The notes beneath the pieces were generated by a model. That model was given only the letters and a program-made list of their open reading frames with translations, made no database searches and had not been told where the DNA came from. Positions 24,360 through 40,252 of a stretch of DNA of 64,000 nucleotides are shown in pieces. The DNA lies in assembly GCA_030159075.1 (NCBI GenBank), contig BROG01000293.1:737501-801500 (forward strand), read 5' to 3'. The position numbers and the translations under genes are program-made. Position 1 is the stretch's first letter. Each line of letters opens with the position of its first letter. The stretch is from Atrina japonica (Eukaryota > Mollusca > Bivalvia > Pterioida > Pinnidae).

Positions 24360-24600
24360 AACATTTGAATTTTTTACCTTTTGAGTGGCCTCACTTAGTA
24401 ACTTTCACTCATATGGTGCACCCAGTTTTAGTGGTGGTAGAAAGAACCCAGTTACATTTACCCGGGAAGAGACCACTGGGACATCCTCACAAAATCAACT
24501 TAGATTCCAGTGGTATTCGAATCTGCGCCGACTAGAAGTGAGAGACTTCATGATTTAGAGCACTATGCTTTAGTCACATGGTCACGGATGCTCCATCAAG
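24360..24600 (-). mobile_element. SINE-2, tRNA-derived, intronic
   Basis: On the - strand the sequence starts near GAGCATCCGTGACCATGTGA, runs through a tRNA-like region (AGTGCTCTAAATCATGAAG, then GCGCAGATTCGAATACC as a B-box) and continues into a body with CTCTTCCCGGG and CCACCACTAAAACTGGG. It sits in the intron between the two cysteine-repeat exons. The copy-2 counterpart (56855-57025) has lost roughly 70 bases from the middle. Confidence 0.55.
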
Positions 24601-24744
24601 TGTCAAAGGTGTACTAGAAAAGTTCATCAAATGAATATATATTGTAAAATTATGTGTTATGAAGCATACGTAGGAAACTGTTCATACATAGATACTTAAT
24701 GATACTGCATGATTGTATCTCAGCTATTTTATTTAATTTTCAAG

Positions 24745-24971
24745 GTTCAAATACCTGTATCGAATGCAGTGCAGGATATTATCAACCAAATACTGGACAA
24801 GTATTTTGCTTTGCGTGTGTCACTGGGGAATACCAGCCATCTGCGGGTCAGACATCCTGTGAGCTATGTCCTGTGGGAACCTACAATCCTAGTTTTGCAG
24901 CCACACAATGTATGGTATGCTCTAACAACGGAACCACCACATTAACAAACGGATCAACCACGTGTCCATAG
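24745..24971 (+). CDS. Last exon of GCC2/GCC3 protein, copy 1
   Basis: Starts after the acceptor ATTTAATTTTCAAG in phase 1 and ends at TAG (24969-24971). Joining it to the previous exon across the 809-base intron rebuilds a perfect 17-residue unit (CSQGKYQAVTGSNTCIE), which strongly supports both splice sites. Three further units follow (CSAGYYQPN.., CVTGEYQPS.., CPVGTYNPS..), then a short end CSNNGTTTLTNGSTTCP. No transmembrane or GPI-type hydrophobic tail is present, so the product ends as a soluble extracellular protein unless other isoforms exist. Copy 2 lacks the residues around TQCMVCS. Confidence 0.88.
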
Positions 24972-24977
24972 GAAAAT

Positions 24978-24983
24978 GAATTG

Positions 24984-25065
<82 letters not shown>

Positions 25066-25071
25066 CAATTC
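24978..25071. repeat. TA-cored palindrome at the duplication edge
   Basis: GAATTGGAATA, then a pure TA run of about 70 bases, then TATTCCAATTC: a perfect inverted repeat able to extrude as a cruciform. The similarity to copy 2 ends here. Confidence 0.9.
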
Positions 25072-26329
25072 AGTGTGCTCTTTGAAAATGGCGACTGCTA
25101 AAGACGCTTATTTCATGCTGAAGGAACATTGTTCTCAAGCATTGATATTGAAAATGACTATTGAAATTTGTATATTTATATAGAGATTCTACTAATTTTC
25201 AAAATTTGAAAAGACACCAGGTTTAGCGAGTGTCTTCTTTTAATATTAACTAACGAGAGTTCGATAAATGTGATAAGCAACTTACACGAGTTGTTGAAAC
25301 TGTTTCTACCATAACTGAAAACATTTGTAGTATGATTTTTTAGCCTTTATGGCGTCTAGATACTATCGGAGTTGGACTGTCATGATCGCATGAAACCTGT
25401 AGTCTACATCGCTTCAATCTCCAGATTACACCAATATGTCAAAGGTAGGGAAACCGGCAATATTTGAAACTTCAATAACGGATCCCTTTCGCTCCAACTA
25501 CTTCAATCACCAACTTTGTCCAACTTCATGTCCAAACATGCTATTGCAATAGTACTTCGGACTCGGACAATAGATGGTTTTTTTTCAGCCCTGTTGGTTA
25601 ACTAACCGCATCTTGGTTTATACAACCGCTTGAGATTGGTATAACATCATAAGTTATGGTAGAAATATATATCTTTGAAAACAACAAGTCGTATGCCTGT
25701 TACCTTTGCAATGATGCACTGAATGCCAGCAAAGCCTTTGAACGCTAAATGAAAGAAACATATGATATCAAATGCAAACAGCAAGCATTTAATCTCGTTT
25801 TAAAATCCCCTGACGATATTTTGTCTGTCTTTATTACAATAAATAAACACATAGATAGACGAAAACAACATTTAAAAAGAATAATAAAATCTTCAATTAT
25901 CTATATTCCGAAAAATTAATGTAAAGATATGATTTATCGAAAGTTTAGTTAAAAATAATATTTAATGTATTTAAAGATTATGATTACGGGAAATCAATTC
26001 GAAATCGTTAATGTGGGCAAAACCTTTTGTTCAACTAGTGGTTATGTCAATAGTGTTGAAAATCCGGAGTTAGTTTCAATTGTCATTTTCAGAACAGCGA
26101 CAATAAGGACGCAGTTATAAGTACAATGGTCATTCTTTTATTTCACCTGGTATGACGTCAAAAGGAGGTTTTAGGAATAATATAACTATTTACTGTTTCT
26201 AATCATTAACAATTAACTTACGATCAACGTTCTGTTTTTTTTTTTAGTTTAATTATTTCATTTCGATGTTTTCCATTATTTTCACGTCAAATAAAGCGAT
26301 AAGTACAGAAAGTTCAAATTAACCAGGTT
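25072..26329. other. Intergenic, nothing recognised
   Basis: No gene or clear repeat. A possible polyadenylation context for the preceding gene exists (AATAAA near 25840) but is distant. Confidence 0.4.
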
Positions 26330-28489
<2,160 letters not shown>

Positions 28490-28753
28490 AACAACTACTA
28501 GTAGTTCCACCATCGGATGATTGGTAGGACCCAGGACTACACCGGATGCAGAGGAAGGTTGGTATTTTCCCGGAGGGCATTGTAGACATCCTGTTCACCC
28601 ATTGTTTGGCTGTTATCATCCTGCGGAACATGAATTACAGGATGGTCTTCCTGCGTAGGCCTGGTACATCCTGGGATTACAAGCTGTACATGACGACCGT
28701 CCAGTGTGGAGTTGGACGTATCCAGCAAAACCAAATGATGCATGAAGTTGAAC
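28490..28753 (-). pseudogene. Inverted, frameshifted relative of the GCC2/GCC3 last exon
   Basis: On the - strand an acceptor-like CTCTCATTGTTTTAG is followed by GTTCAACTTCATGCATC, which aligns with the start of the last exon at 24745 (GTTCAAATACCTGTATCG). Downstream, three different frames each give cysteine-repeat units: FAGYVQLHTGRSSC.AC then NPRMYQAYAGRPSCNSC; GCLQCPPGKYQPSSASG; and CSPGSYQSSDGG. At least two frameshifts and several stops break it. It is more diverged than copies 1 and 2 are from each other, so it is an older family member. No matching large exon was found upstream on this strand. Confidence 0.75.
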
Positions 28754-29344
28754 CTAAAACAATGAGAGAAAAACTTTCAAATGAAGCAGATATCGAAACT
28801 GTACATTGCCGCAAGCGTGATATTTTGATATTTCCTGAAAAAATCAGTCCATATGTCTATTCCAATGGGATTGATTCATGTACCACGTGATAACTGATAA
28901 CGTTTGTGCGGTAATAGTATCCAATGGTGATGGAACATAACTCTACGAAATGTTCCCGCTGAAATGACGTTAGCGTCGGATATCGTCTACTAGCGTTATT
29001 CCATTACTAATAGAAACAATAGTCCCGCACAAACTTTATTGGAGTACGCGGTTAAATTTTGAGGTTATACAACTTTTGGAGCAAGTTTTCGAGCACTTAC
29101 TTAGAATTTTTTTATTGCACAAGTGGCCTTCTCGTAACTTCCTGTGTAATGACCACAACCATGCATTGACAGTAGAGATGGTACTGAGCGAATTTCTCAC
29201 TGGTGTTTGATAGGTTAGATAACCATATTTTCATTGAAAAGTACTCAAGTACACTTTCATGGGAAATATTAATGATATTAGATACATTTTTGCAATTTTG
29301 TTTTGTTGTTGTTTGGTGATTTTCGAGTAGATCTAGATTATTTT
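28754..29344. other. Intergenic with a weak inverted repeat
   Basis: Around 28896 and 29020, AACGTTTGTGCGG faces CCCGCACAAACTTT, possibly ends of a ~150-base hairpin element. Nothing else is recognised. Confidence 0.4.
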
Positions 29345-29965
29345 TACCGTTACACTCCTATATTCCGACGGTTTGATGGTCTGACAGTTCGATTGTCCGA
29401 CGGTTCGATAGTCCAAAAGACAAAGGAAGGGGATATTATCATAGGAAAATAAATATTTATTTATCAGTTCATTTATTTCCTGTTTTGATAAATTTTAGCT
29501 CACTTGATTACTCTACGTCCGTAAAATTTTCACAATATTTTACTTCTTCTCAAAAACCACTAAACAAAATACAACCAAACTTGACAGGGAGCATCCTTGG
29601 GGAAGGACTTTCAGTTGTGTTTAAATGGCGATTATCTCCCCTTGGCAAGGAAAGACAATTAGAAAATTGTCCTTTACTAATCTTTAATTTGTAATAAATT
29701 AAAAATGTGTACAGGAACAATATTAATATCGTCTTGTACTCATTTTTAATTTATTACAAATTGAAAAATAGTAAAGGACAAAATCATGAAAAGGGATGAA
29801 AAATATTTAATAATATTCTTTGTAATAACTGTAAACTGAACAAAGCTGATATATTGCATGCTGCATTGGTATGGTGTGCAACAAACATAATAACTTTCGG
29901 CAGTGTCGGACAGTCGATTAGTCGGACTATTGGGTCGTCGGACTATCGGGATGTTACCGTTATTA
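29345..29965. mobile_element. Inverted-repeat element with GTCCGAC-rich arms
   Basis: The left arm (about 29345-29415) and right arm (about 29895-29965) are inverted and share spaced CCGAC / GTCCGA / GATAGTCC phrases, with moderate identity. The interior holds a fragment of repeat R1 (29492-29650) and a hairpin (29660-29785). No coding capacity. Probably a non-autonomous DNA transposon that received insertions. Confidence 0.5.
29660..29785. repeat. Hairpin element (41-bp arms), family member 1
   Basis: TTGTCCTTTACTAATCTTTA continuing to AATAAATTAAAAATG is inverted at 29738-29780. The loop also pairs through GTACAGGA / CTTGTAC. Related to 50920-51080. Confidence 0.75.
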
Positions 29966-30933
29966 CATACACTGATGGAGTATCGTCTGCATATACCATA
30001 TACCATTTAGGGCAGTTTTACTATTACAACATTTAGCCGACTTAGTTGACAGTTCCTCTAAAGGATTTGATCCATCCCTGAAATTGCGTGGGATGCGTCT
30101 TCAGCGTTATGAATGTCTGCGTGCAGCTATTTTGAAGAAGCCCGAGTATGTTATTTGAGATTTCAAGTAAGCTCTTTAGCTTACTTGAGATTTTAGCATG
30201 ATATACTCCAGTTGGAGTAAGTGTTTCATACTCAAAAGTTTTATAACCTACAAATCTGAGTAAGTACTCCGGCTTGAAACTTCGAGACAACTTCCGAGCA
30301 AGATTTGGAGCTGAAGCTCGAGTCAGCTTTTATAACCACAAATTAATTCGAGTCATACCCCAAATCACTTTTTCGAGCTCGAGTTTGAGCTGGAGCTCGA
30401 GTCAGCGTTTATAACCTCCTAGCCTGAACATTATAAACCGAGCTCCTGACTGATATATTCGTAGGATTACTGCATAGCAAGGTTCCTACAGCGAATCAAA
30501 TACTACACGTCTCTAGTTTTAATTTCATTTGTAAATGTATTTTAACTTACAAGAATGAAATGCGAACAAGGTGTTAATTCTGCATAATGGCTATTAAATA
30601 TTACCCATAAACCGTCTGCCTTAACCATTACACCTCTAAGCATCTAAATAGAATACCCTTTTATATTGTTTAGACCAGTCTATTGTGGATTGTAGGGTTG
30701 AAAGGGTTTTAGGTATTTCGATCGATTCCTAAGACGTATAAACGTTGATTCTACCTTTGCCAAGCGCGCGACAGAACAAATTCAAGGTTCAAAACCATGA
30801 TATGGGTGCCACGTCAAAAACTATCCATTGTATCGACTTACATCCATATCATAGGTTACTTGTACTCCCCATAAGCGGTGTTGAGCCTTTTCCTTTAATA
30901 TGAAAACTTTTGGCGAAATGTAATTGAATATTT

Positions 30934-30937
<4 letters not shown>
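29966..30937. other. Non-coding, with GAGCTCGAG-rich stretch
   Basis: Palindrome AAGTAAGCTCTTTAGCTTACTT near 30165. Two copies of a phrase GCTCGAGTCAGCnTTTATAACC lie at about 30317 and 30398, with other ACTCGAG/GAGCTC words between. A stretch near 30640-30715 (TTGTTTAGACCAGTCTATT, GTTGAAAGGGTT) recurs at 42700-42775, so it is an interspersed repeat. Confidence 0.45.

Positions 30938-31016
<79 letters not shown>
30938..31016. repeat. (TA)n microsatellite
   Basis: About 79 bases of TA. Confidence 0.95.
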
Positions 31017-31017
<1 letters not shown>

Positions 31018-32329
31018 GTCTATGGATGATCTATGTGTATTACATGTCACGTGATATGCGTATGAATATTTGTTTTCTATAATTGAAACGTGTGTAAAGC
31101 TGGCTAGTCCAAAAATGACATTGAGGCAAGAACTTCCCCTATAATATTATGTAGCATTTACGTTTAAAGTAGTGGCGTAGGCTTACTAGGCTAAAACACT
31201 ACCATCTCCTCTGCCAAGTATTGTCATCGACATCGGTAGGCCTACTCGGCTATACAGTATCTACGTAAGGTAAAGATAGTGTTTTGAGTGGATACGCTGT
31301 ATGATCTGGTGCAAACGACCACTATTATAACTTCTACCTATTTTGTTGATAAATCCAAGATGTGCTGTCTAAATGTTGGAGATATCGTGTACTCAAAGTG
31401 ATATCTTATATTTTTATATGTATTGATCATCCGTACATATTTTACGCCTGTAGTTTCCGTTCGACAGTTCAGCATATCTGCAAGGTAGAGTGCATGGTTC
31501 AGTAACTGGAATTTCTGTACTCTACAGGAAATTGAGAAAAAAGAAATTCTCTCAGACATTTTTTCCAGATGCTATAATTTCAATATTCTTCTCAACAGTT
31601 ATTACATAGTTTTGATTTCATTCACTTCATTGTTATAAGAATCCATCTTCTTGTGGTAAGTACTTGCTTCAGGATATCTCTTATAGATTTGGATGTGATT
31701 TGCATGTTGCGCAATATCATGCAATTCAATATGGCGGGAGTCCATTTAAAGATATATGACTTTATAAAGATGGCGGATAGACCAATTATAGATTTATGGG
31801 GTAAGATTGTGAAATCCAAAATGGCTACTAAGCATGCGCAATGTAAACGATGTGGATTATAGATTCATGATGCAATCCCTTTTAATTCAAGTATAGATTC
31901 TGTTCTTAAACCTGAACTTTAAATTATAGATTTATGGTACAATACCCACAGATTTCTTTACAAATTTCACTTGTGACACAATTCGATCACTTTTTCGTAA
32001 ACAGAACTGCTATATCAACAGATAGATTTACATGGATGAGGACATTTACAAATAAAAAACCTTAAAAGGTTTCGGAAAAATTCAATTTAATGACACTAAT
32101 CACTCTTTATTTATCCCATACGAGAAAAAGAGACATACTATTGATGTGATTGCCTTCCCATGTTTCTACGAACAGTCAGAAACAAAACATAGACGACAAT
32201 GGTGGATGATACGATATAGATCTAAGCTTAGTTAGAAAGTTCCGTGAATCGAGTTTCACTATTGATATGTATATGACCTTGTACTTCAACTTGTGGTCAG
32301 TACCATGAGTAGCGCTCCTTTAATTCACA
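31017..32329. other. Intergenic, nothing recognised
   Basis: Short overlapping frames on both strands around 31620-31862; none is recognisable. Confidence 0.4.
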
Positions 32330-33054
32330 TATTTGTGTGACGTCATGTCGCTGATGCAAACAAAAATGGCGGAAGAGGAGAGAGCAACAAAAAGGATTCG
32401 TTTGAATATTGACAAGACACTGAAGTCAAATAAAGAGACAACAAAAGCGTTAAAAAATATGTACGTGAAAAAGGTGAAAATGAAATTTTATTTTTTTGAC
32501 TCGACGAGTGCCTCGGTCAGTTTTACATGGGCCAACGTAAAATGGATGGGTACCACTACATATTTAATTATCTTAAATGAATGAAATTAACAGACATATT
32601 AAAAGTCCGCCATTCAACAGGAAAATATAAATCATCAAAGATATTTTATTTACGGCCAGCAGTACTTGTTTTAAAGCAATGGTAGCTGAAACAAAAAGGA
32701 GGGATTGGGGTACGCGGTGACACAGAACACCTCCCAATCAAATCCAAATCTGACTTACACCCACTTGATTTACACGAATATACTTTTATTCTGTAACAAC
32801 ACCCCAATAATTGTCTGATAAGATTAAATTTGATACCAGGATATTCTTCTGTCATCGGGTAATTGAAAACATACATGACCTGACAAAATCCACCTTCCAG
32901 ACTCTTACGGGTGAGAAAATAGGTCGGAAATGTTTTAAAAAGGTGTTCAATGAACTGACGACGAAAAACCACAGATTCGACAAAGATGCGACATCCGGAG
33001 ATATGTCAGAAGCACAATGTCTGTCATTTATTTTCATTATGTTACAGTTACAGT
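32330..33054. other. Possible first exon or captured gene fragment, uncertain
   Basis: A CRE (GTGACGTCAT) at about 32338 is followed by AAAATGGCGGAAGAGGAG in good Kozak context, opening a frame with MAEEERATKRIRLNIDKTLK, then possible donor AAAAAG/GTGAAAAT near 32476. Separately, 32811-33054 stays open on the + strand into the PLE-1 tail (LTKSTFQTLTGEKIGRKCFK). Neither stretch has a domain I recognise, and the later part of that frame is antisense retroelement tail. Confidence 0.2.
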
Positions 33055-34640
33055 ATAAAAATCTCAGATACCAAAGTATAAACCAATATGATGTCCAGGA
33101 CATAGATACAAATCCGGTAAAAGTGGACAAACACGGACCTCTGGAAACCAAGAGGTGGGATCAGGTACCATGGAGGAGTAAGCATCCCCTGTCGACCGGT
33201 CACACCCGCCGTGGGTCCACAGTCAAGTCCAATGAAACACGTGAGGAGTTGATCCTCGTCACAATTGGTACAGACGTCTCAACAACCGCCAACGAAAAGG
33301 CAACTCAACATTTCACTTAGTGAAACAGAGTAGTCGCAAACAAGACTATTATACCGACCATAAAATTTGCGGAACGTTGACATTAAACGCGGTTTTCGAT
33401 ATCCCTGTGTCAATAATTTGTCAGTGAGTAGTTTACTTCTGTATATGAAATCTTCATATGTTGTGCACGCCCTGGCATATCGGATCATTTGTGAAATATA
33501 AACTCCATATGCAGGTGACTGAGGGATATTACTACTTTAATGTGGAAAATTTACGATGGGAAAGCCGAAATCGTCGCGTTTATCGTATAGCTTAGTTGCT
33601 AATTTCCCGTCTGTGTTTATATTAAGTAAAATGTCTAAGTATGAAGCGTGTGTACTTGATTCTGTTGTATCTTTAATTTCTAGTTCGCTGGGATATATCG
33701 CATTGACATATGTATGAAAATTGTCATTATTAATTGACAAAACGTCCTCGATATATCTAAATGTCAAATTAAAGGACACCGCTAACTTTTTCTTCTTTTG
33801 ATTCAGCAGTTTCTGAATGAAGTCTGCTTCGTATGAATAAAGGAACAGGTCGGCCAATAAATGAGCACAATTGGTTCCCATAGGAATGCCGACAGTTTGT
33901 TGAAAGACCACGTCTCCGAACATTACAAATATATTGTCTATTAGAAATTCCAGCATGTTTTTTATATCAACTTCAGTATACTTATGTGTAGAATCAGAGT
34001 GGTGTTTGACGAAATAAGTATCCTGATAGCCAATCACTAGATATTTAAATTTTCGGGTACCACCTTTAGTGAAAAAGCAGTTGTCTATGATGCTAAAAAG
34101 TCTTTCTTTTAATTTTTTATGTGGAATAGTAGTGTAAAGAGTTGAGAAATCATAAGTTTTGATACTGTGAATTCGAGAAAAATTGTGTGCCTTTAAATTT
34201 TCTAAAAGCTGTTTAGAATTTTTCAGTATCCACATCTGATTTACACCGCTTCTGGAATAAGCAAGTGTACAGTATTTTTGAAGTTTCTCCTTAACAGCTG
34301 TCAATCTCTTGGTAAGGAGTAAAGATAAAGGTTTGGTAGAACATTTGCTGGATCCTGCTATGTATCTTTGCTTATATGGGTTTTTATGAAGTTTAGGTAT
34401 CCTGTATAAATGTGGTAGCTCGTAATCGGTCTCCGTTGTAGGTATATCAAATGAGTGTAATACGGACACGTGATTTTGAAGGATCTCGTCCTTTGAAAGT
34501 GAGCTACGTGTGTCTGCTGGTACCAGTACATATTGGTCATGTAACCTATCCAGTTCAGTTACTACTTCTGGATCATTAAATACAGAGGGATAACGTGTTT
34601 TCATAGTCCCTTTAAGTTTTCGAATACGAGATATTTATTA
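33055..34640 (-). mobile_element. PLE-1 retroelement copy C, best preserved
   Basis: On the - strand: truncated 5' end near 34640, RT coding region, C-terminal extension, then a ~220-base tail ending in the family terminus at about 33058. The RT motifs DFSTLYTTIPHKKL, VGIPMGTNC and the YxDD-box region, plus the conserved extension with KFYGRYNSLVCDY, fit Penelope-like RTs of animals. No GIY-YIG endonuclease is visible. At least nine PLE-1 insertions share this 3' end in the window and all are 5'-truncated or broken. Confidence 0.75.
33279..34604 (-). pseudogene. Penelope-like reverse transcriptase, inactivated
   Basis: The open frame 34604-33537 (355 codons) starts MKTRYPSVFND. Seven in-frame codons upstream (RKLKGT) also belong to the family, so the true start lies beyond the truncation. 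One TAA at 33537-33539 interrupts a frame that otherwise continues to 33279, ending in LSCLFVGGC, about 441 residues in all. Three lesions are visible. The YxDD box reads YIEDV, so the first catalytic Asp is Glu. PMGTNC is followed by AH where the copy at 62.4 kb has VP. Compared with copy A, 33 codons between VPAD and TRS, carrying the KASNNIVF motif, are missing in frame. An active enzyme is very unlikely. Family assignment is established-motif based; clade is inference. Confidence 0.8.
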
Positions 34641-37046
34641 TGCATGTCTTACTTAAGATCTGTTCGTGTAGCATGTTTATCATAAATTATAGGTGCCTCC
34701 CCCTTTTAGTCTTAATTTTCATTATAATTTTCTTTTCTTAAATATCCAGTTTTGTCTTACGTAATGTGTGTGTGTGTGTGGTAAAGCTGCATCCAGATTA
34801 TGAGAAGTGAGTAAACAAATATATAGGGTACATCAAAACATGCGTATGCAGTTACAAATACAAATTTGTATCCGTGTTTTTTATCAAGTAATATTATGCT
34901 CAACGAGACTAAATATCTATATTATTTCTCTAAATTTTCATGTTTATTCTGTATGAAAAAATAAAATTTACATAGATTACAACAAAATATTTTGTTTACG
35001 GTCTATGGCAGCGACCACGGGACACTTTCCTGGATAGAGGTTCAGTCTGGTACTACAACAGAGCAGTTGGTGAAAAGAAACTGTCGACATCTTTAAGCAA
35101 GTCATTGAAACTCATTAAATCATTGAAAATTTACACAAATGACAGTATAAAAACAACGGTTGCATCAGTTTTGTCTAAATGTATTCTGTGTTTTCGTTAG
35201 TCAGCGTTATATCCCATATCAATAGGTATTGAAAATGACATCATGTCTTTACGTGAGAAAACTACATCACTTTCACACAAACATAGGACGTCACAATCAA
35301 AAACTTCTCTCATTTTACGCACAAACAAATGACATCGTAATCGATACCTCTACAGGTGGTAACTCTGGATAACGAAATACCTAATATTTACATACCGACT
35401 GCAATTCCCTTCATTGCAAGTACATGTATATAGAGCGATATATTGTATATTTTGTAAATGCAGTCGCGTGCCCCAAGTATTAACCGCTTTACTTTTCAGC
35501 GTAAGGATACATGAACGAAATCAATAAAGAAAAGAATATCACATGTTTATTTCTTTTATATTTAATCTTAAAAGCCATACATTAGGCCTACCACAAAACA
35601 AATAAAAATCACAGAAAGAAATCGGAAACACGAGCTTACATCTGTAGCACATTGTACAGGCTACAGGCCTATATCGCGATATATCTATGTCATGTTTTGA
35701 TGTTATGACCAGAACCACAGATCACAGTCTGGTACAGAAATGAAAGTTCGCTTCGTAGTTATAACAGGAAAAAGAGAGAAAGGCCGAATGCAACTTTGTC
35801 AAGCATCTCTTGATAAACAAGTATATTTGTTTGCCTTCACTGGATATTCCTATCAGAAACAATTCGTCACCCACATCGTGTGAAATCAGGTCGTGTGAAA
35901 TAGGTCTACTTACGTAGGTTACGTACCAATCAGTCATCATGGTTCCCAGCTGATAGGTAAAATAAATGTCAAAGAAAATGGCTACTTTCAGTTGTCATGA
36001 ATGGATATTAGCTGTCTCACTTATGAAAATGTTTCAGTTGGCAAAAATTGTTTTCATGTGCCTTTTGATTATGCAATAAATAGATAATTATATACAACAG
36101 TGGTGGATCTAGAAAAAAGATGGATATTTTTATGCTGGTGGCATTAAATTATACTTATTGTGATGTAATACATACATCATTAAAAGCAAACTTTAAAAGT
36201 TTATGTGGGTGTAATTGTAAAATCCATTCGCCGACTGCAGCGAGGCACGAAAATTTGTTTTTAAGCTTCCGACCTTTTATAGAAAAAATAAAGGTTTTAC
36301 ACCTACTTAATCAACTTTATTCCTACTCACTACGCAAAATTTTATCAGTTGAATTAATTATGAGGCAATTTTTCATTAGGGGTAACTTTTCACTCGAGAT
36401 GATATAAAAGACATAAATCCCTCATTTTTTTATCGAATTTAAATTTATTTCTGAGTAGCCCCTACGGAAGTAGATGGAGTACCTCGTGAATAATCCTTAA
36501 CCTTACCGTAATTGAAATTCGGGAAACTTTGTGCGCTTCAATACCTCACTAATAAATAATTCAGTAATGGAGCTTTCCCATGCTTGGTGCGCATGAGAGT
36601 CGACCTTCTGTCGAGTTGCCATAGACTCGGTGAAATTAGAAAACTGCAACTTCTGACGCAAAGTTGAATTTCAGACGTCATCGGCGAGAAGAACCGCGAA
36701 TCTATATCGGAAAATACACTTGAATTAAACGTTTTGGATGAAATAAACACTACCAAGATAAAATGCAGATTTTTTTCTTTCCATTCGTACTTCATAAAAA
36801 ACTTTGGGAATTAAAATATACATCGTACTAGAGACTGGAACTACGCTCGATCATATAATAGTGTCACAAAGCGTTTTTTGATAACGCCAGTTAGCGTGTG
36901 TATGCTAGTTAAAACACAGAAGAACTTATTCCCGATTCGAGGTTTTGTTATAAGCTATCAATAAATACTATGATACTATGATGATGACATTCACATATGA
37001 CATTCACATAATTGCATAGTGGAAAATAATTAGAACATAAATATTT
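34641..37046. other. Intergenic, no gene supported
   Basis: Contains a short GT run near 34769. Frames at 35722-35940 (-) and 36120-36407 (+) have no recognisable domain. Nothing else stands out. Confidence 0.4.
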
Positions 37047-37142
37047 CAGATACCAAAGTATAAATCAATAGAATGTCCAGGACATAGATACAAATCCGTT
37101 AAAAATGGACAAACACAGACCTCTGGAAACCAAGAGGTGGGA
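37047..37142 (-). mobile_element. PLE-1 tail, strongly 5'-truncated
   Basis: About 95 bases of the family 3' tail (from CAGATACCAAAGTATAAATC to CCAAGAGGTGGGAT on the + strand), ending abruptly in unrelated DNA. Confidence 0.8.
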
Positions 37143-39228
<2,086 letters not shown>

Positions 39229-39357
39229 GAACATTTTATGATATTTCATGTAGTTCAATATTAGCCGGTCATTGGCCTTTAAAGGTTCCTCTAAAACAAC
39301 TACTAATTGACACGGCAATTTTTTGTTCTGTCAAATAAACAACTGAAAAAAATCGAC

Positions 39358-39534
39358 ATATTGATTCCTAAATTTGCCATGAACTGTAAACAAACAGTAT
39401 AGGTACACCATCGTAATTAAAAACTAAGCTTAATTGAGAAGAACTAGGTTTAACTCATTAATTTTATTTTGCCGTGCCATATTGATTCCTAAATTTGGCA
39501 TGAACTGTAAACAAACAGTATGGTTAGCACCATC
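39358..39534. repeat. Two direct repeats of ~60 bp
   Basis: CATATTGATTCCTAAATTTG, then CATGAACTGTAAACAAACAG and a GGTnnnCACCATCG phrase, occurs at 39358 and again at about 39479, spaced 121 bases. The second copy runs directly into the next element's left end. Confidence 0.8.
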
Positions 39535-39865
39535 GTTGTAAAACCACGGTCCGGAATCGCTATGCCTTTTTCCTACCCGTAGTTTCATGTTCCCGAAATC
39601 ACTCGTGCATATTTTGTATTATTCATGAAGCATTAGCCAATGCGAGTAAACAGTGCTCGCACATTCGTCAGCTAATCAAATCGAGGCTATTAAGCAATTT
39701 CAGAATTGTATTAGATCAATGGACTTCCGTTGCCGATCACAACTACTGTGATTGGATAAATTGAACACACTTAATCCTTTATAAATATCCATTAGCTACG
39801 AGTGATTGGTACATGAAACCACGGGTAGGCAAGTACATAGCGATTCCGGATCGTGGTTTTACGAC
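39535..39865. mobile_element. 331-bp MITE with 59-bp terminal inverted repeats
   Basis: Left arm 39535-39593 (GTTGTAAAACCACGGTCCGG, then AATCGCTATG) is inverted at 39807-39865 with about seven or eight mismatches. There is no coding frame inside. Target-site duplication is not evident. Confidence 0.85.
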
Positions 39866-40252
39866 TTTGAGGGCGTTCATCTATATAAACATCTCGTGAA
39901 CCATTTCTTGACCCGGACACGTTCAAATTTTAGAAAATAAATAATAACGATATTAAATTTACACTGAAAGGAATAATTGTTCTTTCTTCTTATCCTATCT
40001 ACAAGTATCCAAGGGGAATAAAAAGATTTTTCCCATAAAGAGTGTCATAACTAAACATTGAGTAGAATCATCCGCAAGATAATCAAAAGTTAATCCGCCT
40101 GTCATATGTTGTGAATTGGACAGTACCTCTGTCAGCGAAGTACTTCTAAAGTCAATTCATCTCTACAGATAGTTGTATGTCATTTCAATACCAAAATGCA
40201 TTATGGTAATTACCTTGATGGTAAATGCATAAATATCTTCACAAATAATTCT
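39866..40252. other. Intergenic, nothing recognised
   Basis: No gene or element seen. Confidence 0.4.
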
